Positions 45,418-54,247 of a stretch of DNA of 64,000 nucleotides are shown here, piece after piece (position 1 is the first letter of the stretch; each line of letters starts with the position of its first letter). The position numbers and the translations under genes are program-made. Source of the DNA: an uncultured Pelagibacteraceae bacterium (GTDB lineage Bacteria; Pseudomonadota; Alphaproteobacteria; Pelagibacterales; Pelagibacteraceae); NCBI GenBank assembly GCA_902626725.1, contig CACOGI010000001.1, positions 1 through 64,000 of the forward strand. The letters are read 5' to 3'. Under the pieces are notes generated by a model. That model did no database searches and had not been told where the DNA came from. It saw only the letters and a program-made list of their open reading frames with translations.

Positions 45418-46181
45418 AAATAAATTACCGATATCAAAATTAACCCAATTATTAATCTATAAATTACAAAAATATTTAATGAAAATTTATTTAAATAATC
45501 TAAAAAAAATTTTACTGTTACATAAGAAAACATAAAAGATAAAATGATAGCAATAATTACTAATACATTAATTTCCAAAACTTCATTTTGAATATCTTTT
45601 AACCCAAGAAAACTTGCTCCTGCTAATGCTGGTATAGAAAGTAAAAAAGAAATTTTCCCCGAGTCAACTCTATTAAATTTCAAAAATCTTGAGGCTGTTA
45701 TAGTTATACCTGCCCTACTAACTCCTGGGATCAATGCAAGAATTTGAAATAATCCAATAAATAAGATTGATTTAATACCTAGGTTAGTTGAAATATTTTG
45801 ATCAGTTTCCCTTTGATCAGAAAAGTATAAAATGACTCCAAAAAATAATGTTGTGAAAGCTATAAGTTTAACATTTCTTAAAAGATGAATTAATTCAGTA
45901 GAATGTAAAATATACCCAAATAAAATAAGTGGTAGTGATCCAAATATGATTAGTTTTAGAAGTTGTTTATTATATTTAAGATCAAATAATTCTTTCCTAA
46001 AAAAAAGTATAATTGCAAACAAAGAACCCAAATGTAAACTTATATCTATCAATAAAGAACTTGCTTTTAAATCATATAAGCTAGAAACTAAAATTAAATG
46101 TGCTGATGAGCTTATAGGTAAAAATTCTGATACCCCTTGAACAGCAGATAAGATTAGAATTTCTATAAAATCTTGAAGCAT
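45414..46181 (-). CDS. uppP: Undecaprenyl-diphosphate phosphatase
   Basis: Recycles the C55 lipid carrier for peptidoglycan and O-antigen synthesis. It is a 255-aa polytopic membrane protein with the two signatures QGVSEFLPISSSAHLILV and PGVSRAGITITASRFL that form the active site. Convergent with the EamA gene and separated from gltD by a 184-bp region. Confidence 0.95.
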   Translation of the reverse strand: MLQDFIEILILSAVQGVSEFLPISSSAHLILVSSLYDLKASSLLIDISLHLGSLFAIILFFRKELFDLKYNKQLLKLIIFGSLPLILFGYILHSTELIHLLRNVKLIAFTTLFFGVILYFSDQRETDQNISTNLGIKSILFIGLFQILALIPGVSRAGITITASRFLKFNRVDSGKISFLLSIPALAGASFLGLKDIQNEVLEINVLVIIAIILSFMFSYVTVKFFLDYLNKFSLNIFVIYRLIIGLILISVIYF

Positions 46182-46365
46182 ATAGCTGTCGTAGCTTAAA
46201 AAATATTCATTTAAAACACTTCCATTTAAACATATTAGGTATGCAAAAATTAAAATTTTTATATTTTATGCTAATTTTTATTAAATATAGGTCATAAATT
46301 ATGACCTAAATAATTCTTTTACTAATAAAAACAATGTATATTTTGCCCTGATTCTAAAAAATATT
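46182..46365. promoter_or_regulatory. uppP-gltD divergent control region
   Basis: 184 bp between two divergent start codons. It holds a perfect 21-bp palindrome (46288-46308) and a TATATT -10 candidate at 46337-46342 facing gltD, with no good -35, consistent with an activator-dependent promoter. No ORF or RNA gene seen. Confidence 0.45.
46288..46308. repeat. 21-bp palindrome upstream of gltBD, probable operator
   Basis: TAGGTCATAA-A-TTATGACCTA, 10-bp perfect arms around one central base, so a DNA-binding dimer site rather than an RNA hairpin. Its centre (46298) is about 50 bp before the start point expected from the TATATT box, a position typical for an activator. The regulator is not identified. 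Confidence 0.6.
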
Positions 46366-47805
46366 ATGACTGATAAAATGCTCAAATTTGTAAAAATAGG
46401 TCAACAAACACCACCTAAAAGAAAAGTTGGTAATAGAAAAAAGGATTTTAATGAAATTTATGATGATTTTATTAAACCAAAAGCAGAGGAACAGTCAAGC
46501 AGGTGTTCTCAATGTGGAGTACCTTTTTGTCAAGTTCACTGTCCGCTGAGCAATAATATTCCTGATTGGTTAAAACTTACTGCAGAAGGTAGGCTAAAAG
46601 AGGCTTACGAATTATCACAAAGTACCAATAACATGCCAGAAGTTTGTGGAAGAATTTGTCCACAAGATCGTCTTTGTGAGGGAAACTGTGTAATAGAACA
46701 ATCTGGCCATGGAACTGTAACTATTGGTTCGATGGAAAAATATATAACAGATAATGCATGGGAGCAAGGCTGGGTAAAACCAATAGAGGTAAAAAACGAG
46801 AAAAATCAAAGCGTAGGCATTATAGGTGCTGGACCTGCAGGATTAGCAGCAGCAGAACAACTAAGAAAAAATGGGTACAAAGTTACAGTTTACGATAGAT
46901 ATGATCGAGCTGGAGGACTATTAATTTATGGTATTCCGAATTTTAAACTTGAAAAACATGTTGTTGAACGAAGAACAAAGCTTTTAGAGGAGGGTGGAAT
47001 TGAATTTATACAAAACTTTGAGGTCGGTAAAGACTCTACTTTAGAACAATTAAGAAAAAAACATAATGCAATTTTAATCGCTACCGGCGTTTATAAACCA
47101 AGAGAAATAGATTTACCTGGAAATGATTTAGAAAATATTTTTCCTGCTATGGAATTTTTAACTGCTTCAAATAAAAAGGGACTCGGTGATAAAGTTGATT
47201 TGTTTGATAAAGGAATTCTTAATGCAGAAGGAAAAGATGTTGTTGTCATTGGAGGTGGTGATACCGCTATGGATTGTGTAAGAACTTCAGTGAGGCAAAA
47301 AGCAAAATCAGTTAAATGTCTTTATAGAAGAGATAAAGAAAATATGCCTGGATCAGCAAGAGAAGTAGCTAATGCAGAGGAAGAGGGTGTAGAATTTGTA
47401 TGGTTGTCTAGTCCTAAAGAATTTAAAGGTACTAATAAAGTTGAGAATTTAATTGTAGATAAAATTGAATTAGGTGAGACTGATGAGTCTGGAAGAAGAA
47501 GACCTGAAATAAAGGAAGGGTCTGAATTTAAAATAAATGCTGACATGGTAATAAAGGCACTTGGTTTTGATCCTGAAGATTTACCATATTTATTCGACTC
47601 AAAAGAGTTGCAAGTTACTAAATGGGGAACAATCAAAACAGATTTCGATACAATGGAAACAAATTTAAAAGGAGTCTTTGCAGCAGGAGATATAGTCAGA
47701 GGAGCCTCATTGGTTGTTTGGGCTATAAAAGATGGAAGAGATGCGGCAGCAGCTATAAAAACCTATCTTGAAAATATTGAGGTGAAAAGTTCAAAAGTTG
47801 CATGA
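46366..47805 (+). CDS. gltD: Glutamate synthase (NADPH) small subunit
   Basis: Passes electrons from NADPH to the large subunit. It is 479 aa. The N-terminal region has two iron-sulfur cysteine clusters (CSQCGVPFCQVHCPL and CGRICPQDRLCEGNC), then the FAD site (GIIGAGPAGLAAAEQL) and the NADPH site (VVIGGGDTAMDCVRT). Its stop overlaps the gltB start by 4 bp. The order gltD-gltB is reversed relative to E. coli gltBD. Confidence 0.97.
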   Translation: MTDKMLKFVKIGQQTPPKRKVGNRKKDFNEIYDDFIKPKAEEQSSRCSQCGVPFCQVHCPLSNNIPDWLKLTAEGRLKEAYELSQSTNNMPEVCGRICPQDRLCEGNCVIEQSGHGTVTIGSMEKYITDNAWEQGWVKPIEVKNEKNQSVGIIGAGPAGLAAAEQLRKNGYKVTVYDRYDRAGGLLIYGIPNFKLEKHVVERRTKLLEEGGIEFIQNFEVGKDSTLEQLRKKHNAILIATGVYKPREIDLPGNDLENIFPAMEFLTASNKKGLGDKVDLFDKGILNAEGKDVVVIGGGDTAMDCVRTSVRQKAKSVKCLYRRDKENMPGSAREVANAEEEGVEFVWLSSPKEFKGTNKVENLIVDKIELGETDESGRRRPEIKEGSEFKINADMVIKALGFDPEDLPYLFDSKELQVTKWGTIKTDFDTMETNLKGVFAAGDIVRGASLVVWAIKDGRDAAAAIKTYLENIEVKSSKVA

Positions 47806-50800
47806 TGAAAAATTACAAAAAAAATTTTAAATTACTGACTAATAATCACGTTTATTCGCCAGAAATGGAGCACGATGCATGTGGAGTTGGCCTTATCGCT
47901 TCGACAGATGGAAAAAAAAGCAGAGATGTTGTTGATTATGGAATAGAAGCTTTGAAAGCAGTTTGGCATAGAGGAGCGGTAGATGCAGACGGAAAAACAG
48001 GAGACGGGGCAGGAATACATTTAGAAATACCAAAAGATTTTTTCATAGAAAAAATTGAGGTAACTGGTCATGATTATGATAATGCAGAAATATGTGTGGG
48101 GATGATTTTCTTACCAAGAAATGACTATTCATCACAAGAGAGCTGCAAGACTATTGTTGAAAGTGAGCTTACAAAAAATAATTTTAGTATTTATGGTTGG
48201 AGACAGGTACCGGTAAATCCCAAAATTTTAGGGGATAAAGCCTCTCAAACTATGCCAGAAATTATTCAAGTTTTATTTAAATCTAATGACCCAAATTTAT
48301 TAGATAAAAATTTAGAGAGAAAAATTTATGAAACAAGAAAAAGAATTGAAAACAAAGCTTTTAATGCTTCATTGAATAATTTTTATATTTGTTCAATTAG
48401 CTCTAAGTCTATAATTTATAAAGGACTCTATTTGGCAGAGGCAATATCTGATTTCTATTTAGATTTGAGAGACAAAAGATTTGTGTCAAGATATGCAATC
48501 TTCCATCAAAGATTTTCTACTAACACAGCACCTAGCTGGAGCTTAGCTCAACCTTTTAGAGCAATCGCACATAACGGTGAAATAAATACTTACAAAGGAA
48601 ACAAAAACTGGATGAAAGTTCACGAGGAAGAAATGAGCAGCCCTCTTTTTGAGGATATAGAAAATTTAAAACCAGTAATTCAAAAGGGTGTTTCTGACTC
48701 TGCTGCATTAGATAATGTTTTTGAATTATTGAATAAGTCAGGTCAATCTGCGCCGTTAGCTAAACTAATGCTCATACCAGATGCTTGGTCAAAAAAAAAT
48801 AAGACTTTATCAAAAAATCATCAACAATTATTTAATTTTTTAAATAGTACAATGGAACCTTGGGATGGACCAGCTGCTATAGCTGCTACAGATAACGAGT
48901 GGGTCATTGCTGCAAATGATAGAAATGGACTTAGACCATTAAGATATGCAATAACTAAAGATAATATGCTTTTTGCTGGTTCAGAAACTGGCATGATAGA
49001 ATTAAATGAAAAAAAAATTTTAACAAAGGGTAGATTAGGCCCTGGAGAAATAATCGGAGTTAGAATAGAGAAAGGAAAAATTTTTTCTAATAGTCAAATT
49101 AAAGATTACCTTGCCAAAGAGTTTAAACATTTTAATTCACAAATTATTGATTTAGACGAAAAACTTTCTATTTCAAACGAGAAACATCATTTTGATGGAG
49201 AAAATCTAAGACGAAGACAATACGCTTTTGGCATAAGTTTAGAGGATCTAGAACTTATTTTACATCCAATGGCTGAAGACTCAAAAGAAGCAACTGGTTC
49301 GATGGGTGATGATACACCATTAGCAGTGCTTTCTGACAGATATAGACCACTTTACCATTTTTTTAGACAAAACTTTAGTCAAGTTACAAATCCTCCAATT
49401 GACTCTTTGAGAGAAAATAAAGTCATGAGTTTAAAAACTAGATTTGGAAATCTAGGTAATATCCTTGATTTTGATACTCTTACAAAAGAAAATATTTATG
49501 TTTTGAATAGTCCAATTTTATCTAACTCTCAATTCAACAAGTTTTTAAATTTATTTGGGAAAAGTTCTTTAGTTATTGATTGTTCTTTTTCGCAAAATGA
49601 AAACTTAGCAGACTCAATAGCAAGAATTCAAAAAGAGGCTGAAATTGCAGTCAGAAAAGGCATAACTCAATTGGTTTTAAGTGACAAAGATCTTTCATCT
49701 GAAAAATTACCAATGCCAATGTTGTTATGTGTTGGGGCAATAAACTCATTTTTAATTAAAAAAAAATTAAGAGGATATGTTTCCATCAATGTGCAATCAG
49801 GCGAAGCACTAGACACTCATTCATTTGCAACATTAATTGGTGTTGGGGCAACAACTGTAAATCCTTATTTGGCTTTTGATAGTTTATATCAAAGATATGA
49901 AAAAAAACTTTTTGGACAATATAATTTTGATGAATGTATTAAGCGATATATTAATTCAATCAATGCGGGTTTACTTAAGATAATGTCAAAAATGGGCATT
50001 TCAGTTTTAAGCTCATATAGAGGTGGATGTAATTTTGAGACCGTTGGACTTAGCAGGACTATTGTAAACGATTATTTCCCAGGTGTAATATCTAAAATTT
50101 CAGGCATTGGTCTATCAGGAATTGAAAAAAAAATAAAAGAAATTCATAAAGAAGCTTTCGAAAGTTCTGAAACTATCTTACCAATTGGAGGTATTTACAG
50201 ATACAGAAAAAATGGAGAAACACATCAATATCAAGGAAGGTTAATTCATTTACTACAAAGTGCAGTAGGCTCTAATTCATATGAGGCATATAAAAAATAT
50301 GCTGAAGGTATATATAATTTACCACCAATTAATTTAAGAGATTTAATAAATTTTAGAAAAAAGAAATTAGGCCCGTCTATAAATCTTAATGAGGTTGAGC
50401 CATTAGAGAAAATTTTAAAAAGATTTGGCAGCGGAAGTATGTCTCATGGAGCTTTATCTAAGGAGGCACATGAAACACTAGCAATTGGGATGAATAGAAT
50501 CAAAGGAGCTTCATGCAGCGGTGAAGGTGGTGAAGATGCTAATAGATTTAAGACAATGGAAAGTGGCGATAGTGCTAATTCAAGAGTTAAACAAATTGCT
50601 TCTGCAAGGTTTGGAGTGACAGTAAATTATCTTAACAATTGCAATGAAATAGAAATTAAAATGGCCCAAGGAGCAAAACCGGGAGAAGGAGGACAATTGC
50701 CTGGCTTTAAAGTAACTAAAGAGATTGCGAGATTAAGACATTCGACTCCTGGAGTTACATTAATCTCACCGCCACCTCATCATGATATCTACTCAATAGA

Positions 50801-52310
50801 AGATCTTGCACAATTAATTTATGATTTAAAACAAATAAACCCGAAAGCAAGAATTGGTGTAAAATTAGTTGCATCATCTGGTATTGGTACGATTGCAGCT
50901 GGAGTGGCTAAAGCTAAAGCTGACATTATTTTAATTTCTGGTCATAATGGAGGCACTGGAGCAACTCCTCAAACAAGTGTTAAATATGTTGGAATACCAT
51001 GGGAGATGGGTCTTACAGAAGCTAATCAAGTTTTAACTTTGAATAACTTAAGACACAAAGTTACCCTAAGAACTGATGGTGGAATTAAAACAGGTCGAGA
51101 TGTAGTCATTGCTGCTATGATGGGTGCTGAAGAGTATGGAGTTGCAACTACAGCATTGGTCGCTATGGGATGCATTATGGTAAGACAATGTCACTCAAAC
51201 ACTTGTCCAGTCGGTGTTTGTACTCAAGACGAAAAGTTGAGACAAAAATTTAATGGTACACCAGATAAGATTGTCAATTTGTTCACTTTTATAGCATCAG
51301 AGGTAAGAGAAATTTTGGCTGAATTAGGATTTAAATCATTAAATGATATAATTGGTAGAACTGATTTGTTAATGCAAGTAAATAAAGCCTCTCCAAATTT
51401 AGACGATTTAGATTTAAATCCATTATTTGTTCAAGCAGATCCAGGGAACAACAAACGGTATTGTGAATCTCCGAAAATTAATGAAGTGCCAAGCACACTA
51501 GACCAAAAGATTTGGCCTGAGATTGAAAAAAGCTTAGATAACTCGGAAAAAATTATAAATGAATTCACTATCAAAAATACAAACAGAGCTGTTGGAACAA
51601 GAATCTCTCATTTGCTTTATAAAAAATATGGCTATGAAAAATTAGATGAAAATTTTCTCACTTTAAATTTTAAGGGTTCAGCTGGACAATCTTTTGGGGC
51701 CTTTTCTTTAAAAGGTTTAAAACTTTGCTTGAAAGGTGATGCAAATGATTATGTTGGTAAAGGATTGTCGGGTGCAACTATTTCAATAAAACTTCCAGAA
51801 GAAAGTAACTTAATTTCTAATGAAAATACAATTATTGGAAACACTGTACTTTATGGAGCTACATCTGGGAAACTTTTTGCTGCAGGACAAGCAGGAGACA
51901 GGTTTGCTGTAAGAAATTCAGGTGCGTTAACAGTTATTGAGGGATGTGACTCAAATGGATGCGAATATATGACTGGAGGATCAGTTGTTGTTTTGGGGAA
52001 CGTCGGAGATAACTTTGCGGCGGGTATGACAGGAGGTATGGCTTTTATTTATGATAAAACTAAAGAATTTGAAAAAAAAGTTAATCCAGAGTCTGTTATT
52101 TGGCAAAATGTTGAAACAGAATATTGGATAGAATATTTAAAAAAACTTATTTTGGAGCATACAAGAGAAACAGAGTCTAAATTATCAAAAAAAATAATAG
52201 ATAATTTTGAGGATGAACTTGAACATTTTGTTCAAGTTTGTCCAAAAGAAATGATCGACAAGATTCAAAATCCAATTACCTTAAAGTCAAAAATAAACGT
52301 TGCTGGTTAA
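47802..52310 (+). CDS. gltB: Glutamate synthase (NADPH) large subunit
   Basis: Makes two glutamates from glutamine and 2-oxoglutarate. It is 1502 aa. The class II amidotransferase domain begins after a short propeptide, with the nucleophile Cys in EHDACGVGL (about 27); the central domain follows, then the FMN synthase domain (GSGSMSHGALSKEAHE; CSGEGGED), the [3Fe-4S] cysteines (CHSNTCPVGVC) and the C-terminal beta-helix (GGSVVVLGNVGDNFAAGMTGG). With gltD it forms the ammonium-assimilating GOGAT enzyme. Convergent with the next gene (4 bp overlap). Confidence 0.98.
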   Translation: MMKNYKKNFKLLTNNHVYSPEMEHDACGVGLIASTDGKKSRDVVDYGIEALKAVWHRGAVDADGKTGDGAGIHLEIPKDFFIEKIEVTGHDYDNAEICVGMIFLPRNDYSSQESCKTIVESELTKNNFSIYGWRQVPVNPKILGDKASQTMPEIIQVLFKSNDPNLLDKNLERKIYETRKRIENKAFNASLNNFYICSISSKSIIYKGLYLAEAISDFYLDLRDKRFVSRYAIFHQRFSTNTAPSWSLAQPFRAIAHNGEINTYKGNKNWMKVHEEEMSSPLFEDIENLKPVIQKGVSDSAALDNVFELLNKSGQSAPLAKLMLIPDAWSKKNKTLSKNHQQLFNFLNSTMEPWDGPAAIAATDNEWVIAANDRNGLRPLRYAITKDNMLFAGSETGMIELNEKKILTKGRLGPGEIIGVRIEKGKIFSNSQIKDYLAKEFKHFNSQIIDLDEKLSISNEKHHFDGENLRRRQYAFGISLEDLELILHPMAEDSKEATGSMGDDTPLAVLSDRYRPLYHFFRQNFSQVTNPPIDSLRENKVMSLKTRFGNLGNILDFDTLTKENIYVLNSPILSNSQFNKFLNLFGKSSLVIDCSFSQNENLADSIARIQKEAEIAVRKGITQLVLSDKDLSSEKLPMPMLLCVGAINSFLIKKKLRGYVSINVQSGEALDTHSFATLIGVGATTVNPYLAFDSLYQRYEKKLFGQYNFDECIKRYINSINAGLLKIMSKMGISVLSSYRGGCNFETVGLSRTIVNDYFPGVISKISGIGLSGIEKKIKEIHKEAFESSETILPIGGIYRYRKNGETHQYQGRLIHLLQSAVGSNSYEAYKKYAEGIYNLPPINLRDLINFRKKKLGPSINLNEVEPLEKILKRFGSGSMSHGALSKEAHETLAIGMNRIKGASCSGEGGEDANRFKTMESGDSANSRVKQIASARFGVTVNYLNNCNEIEIKMAQGAKPGEGGQLPGFKVTKEIARLRHSTPGVTLISPPPHHDIYSIEDLAQLIYDLKQINPKARIGVKLVASSGIGTIAAGVAKAKADIILISGHNGGTGATPQTSVKYVGIPWEMGLTEANQVLTLNNLRHKVTLRTDGGIKTGRDVVIAAMMGAEEYGVATTALVAMGCIMVRQCHSNTCPVGVCTQDEKLRQKFNGTPDKIVNLFTFIASEVREILAELGFKSLNDIIGRTDLLMQVNKASPNLDDLDLNPLFVQADPGNNKRYCESPKINEVPSTLDQKIWPEIEKSLDNSEKIINEFTIKNTNRAVGTRISHLLYKKYGYEKLDENFLTLNFKGSAGQSFGAFSLKGLKLCLKGDANDYVGKGLSGATISIKLPEESNLISNENTIIGNTVLYGATSGKLFAAGQAGDRFAVRNSGALTVIEGCDSNGCEYMTGGSVVVLGNVGDNFAAGMTGGMAFIYDKTKEFEKKVNPESVIWQNVETEYWIEYLKKLILEHTRETESKLSKKIIDNFEDELEHFVQVCPKEMIDKIQNPITLKSKINVAG

Positions 52311-53050
52311 ATAATTAATCTGATTTCTTTTTTTATTAATTTTAAATGTTTAGATGAGGACAAACTATGATCACCATTATTTATAATCAGCAATTTTTTT
52401 TTAGCATTTCTAAAAATTTTTAATACTTTCCTAGAATAAGAAATTGGAACAACTTCATCTTTTTTACCATGCACCATTGTAACATTAATTTTAGATTCTA
52501 GAGTTTTATGTAAAACTTTATTTTTTCTACCATCTTTTATTATCTGTAAAGTAATAGGATATGTATAATTACCATGTTTTAAGTGATAAATTCCTTTTTG
52601 AACTATTTCCTTTTTGATTTTTTTTGAAAATTTTTTCCACATTAAATTTTCTAAAAATTCTGGCGCAGAACCTATTCCTAAAAAACTTTTGATTTGGCTT
52701 TTAAAAAAATTAAATTGATTTAAAGCGATCCAAGCACCCATACTTGAACCAATAAAGATTATCTTATTTTTTTTTACTATCTTTTTAATTAATATGCTTG
52801 TTTCTTTTGTCCATTTAGTGATATTTCCATCAGTAAATTTTCCAGATGATTTTCCATGACCTGAATATTCAATAGCTAGAAAACCAAGTTTATTTCTTTT
52901 AGCAAAATTTAAAAAAGTCTTAGGTTTCTTACCCTCAAGATCAGACATGAAACCGTGTAAAAAAACAACATAGTCACTATTTTTTTGAGTATGTTTTAAA
53001 TATCTAATCTTTTTATTATTTTTCAATTTATGATAATAGTAGTTACTCAT
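52307..53050 (-). CDS. Alpha/beta hydrolase
   Basis: A 247-aa serine hydrolase. VVFLHGFMSDLEGKK opens the core, the nucleophile is in FIGSSMGAWIA, the acid in VHGKKDEVVP and the His in INNGDHSLSS. No signal peptide. Related proteins are annotated as esterases or palmitoyl-protein thioesterase-like; the substrate is unknown. Divergent from the GT4 gene with only 42 bp between starts. Confidence 0.85.
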   Translation of the reverse strand: MSNYYYHKLKNNKKIRYLKHTQKNSDYVVFLHGFMSDLEGKKPKTFLNFAKRNKLGFLAIEYSGHGKSSGKFTDGNITKWTKETSILIKKIVKKNKIIFIGSSMGAWIALNQFNFFKSQIKSFLGIGSAPEFLENLMWKKFSKKIKKEIVQKGIYHLKHGNYTYPITLQIIKDGRKNKVLHKTLESKINVTMVHGKKDEVVPISYSRKVLKIFRNAKKKLLIINNGDHSLSSSKHLKLIKKEIRLII

Positions 53051-53066
53051 TAAAGTTTATAAGTTT

Positions 53067-53095
53067 CATTGATTATTATATAATCTTTATCAATG
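53067..53095. repeat. Inverted repeat ending at the GT4 start codon
   Basis: CATTGAT (53067-53073) and ATCAATG (53089-53095) form 7-bp arms around a 15-bp AT-only loop that contains TATATAAT. The right arm includes the ATG of the glycosyltransferase. It may be an operator for the divergent pair or a weak start-masking hairpin. Confidence 0.3.
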
Positions 53096-54247
53096 TCGTC
53101 TAATATAAAAGTTTTACAGGTAATACCAAAATTAGGATATGGGGGTGCAGAGACAGGTTGTTATGATATTGCCCATTATTTACCAGAAAAAAAATGTAAG
53201 TCCTTTATAGTAACTAGTGGAGGTCAATTATTAAAATTTATTGATAAAAAAAAGGTAAATTTAATCAGATTACCCGTGCATAGTAAAAATCCATTACTAA
53301 TGTTTTTAAATACAATATTTCTTATTGGAATAATTTTATTTTTTAATATTACAATTGTGCATGCTAGAAGTAGAGCTCCAGCTTGGTCATGCTGGTTAGC
53401 AACAAAGTTGACTAGAAGAAAATTTGTAACTACATTTCATGGCACTTATAACTTTAGCGGTAAACTTAAAAAATTTTATAATTCTGTAATGGTCAGATCT
53501 GATTTAATTATCGCTGGATCAAATTTTATATTTTCTCATATTAAAGAAAATTATTTTGAATTTTTAGAATCAAAAAAAAAATTTCTTGTAATATTTCGTG
53601 GAATAAATATTGATTACTTTGACTCATCAACAAAATTAGAAACCGACGAAAAAAAACTTCTTGAAGAATGGGAGATAAAAAAAGAGAAAAAAATTATTTT
53701 AGTACCAGGAAGGCTCACTTCTTGGAAAGGACAGGAAATGTTGATAGAAGCAGTCAACTTAGTTAACATTGAATTAGGCTATGAAGCTTTTCATGTTATT
53801 ATATTAGGAAGCGAACAGGGCAGAAGTTTATATAAAAAAAAATTAATTCGTTTAGCTGAACAATATCGTCTGACAAACCAATTTAAATTTATAGAGCATT
53901 GCAAGGACATGGCTTTAGCTTATCAGGTTTCAGATATTGTTATTTCACCTTCAATTGAGCCAGAGGCTTTTGGAAGAGTTGCAGTTGAAGCTCAGTCTAT
54001 GGAAAAATTAATTATTGCAAGTAATATCGGTGGTTCAAATGAAACAATCATAAATGAAAAAACTGGTCTTTTATTTGAATCAGGTGACCCTGATTCTTTA
54101 AGAAAAAAAATAATTCAAGCTTTAACAATGGATGAAACATCCATTAAATTAATGGGTAAAGAAGGAAGAAAAAACGTAATCAAAAAATTTAATGTTGAAA
54201 AAATGTGTTTTTCTACTTATTCAGAGTATAAGAGGTTACTAAATTAA
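53093..54247 (+). CDS. Glycosyltransferase family 4 (GT-B fold)
   Basis: Retaining GT-B sugar transferase, 384 aa. The N-terminal domain opens with VLQVIPKLGYGGAETGCYD; the C-terminal donor-binding domain has VPGRLTSWKGQEMLIEAV and the EX7E-type stretch PSIEPEAFGRVAVEAQ. Probably acts in lipopolysaccharide or other envelope glycan assembly at the inner membrane. Its stop touches the thrS start. In this place between a hydrolase and thrS it stands alone, without other sugar genes. Confidence 0.9.
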   Translation: MSSNIKVLQVIPKLGYGGAETGCYDIAHYLPEKKCKSFIVTSGGQLLKFIDKKKVNLIRLPVHSKNPLLMFLNTIFLIGIILFFNITIVHARSRAPAWSCWLATKLTRRKFVTTFHGTYNFSGKLKKFYNSVMVRSDLIIAGSNFIFSHIKENYFEFLESKKKFLVIFRGINIDYFDSSTKLETDEKKLLEEWEIKKEKKIILVPGRLTSWKGQEMLIEAVNLVNIELGYEAFHVIILGSEQGRSLYKKKLIRLAEQYRLTNQFKFIEHCKDMALAYQVSDIVISPSIEPEAFGRVAVEAQSMEKLIIASNIGGSNETIINEKTGLLFESGDPDSLRKKIIQALTMDETSIKLMGKEGRKNVIKKFNVEKMCFSTYSEYKRLLN

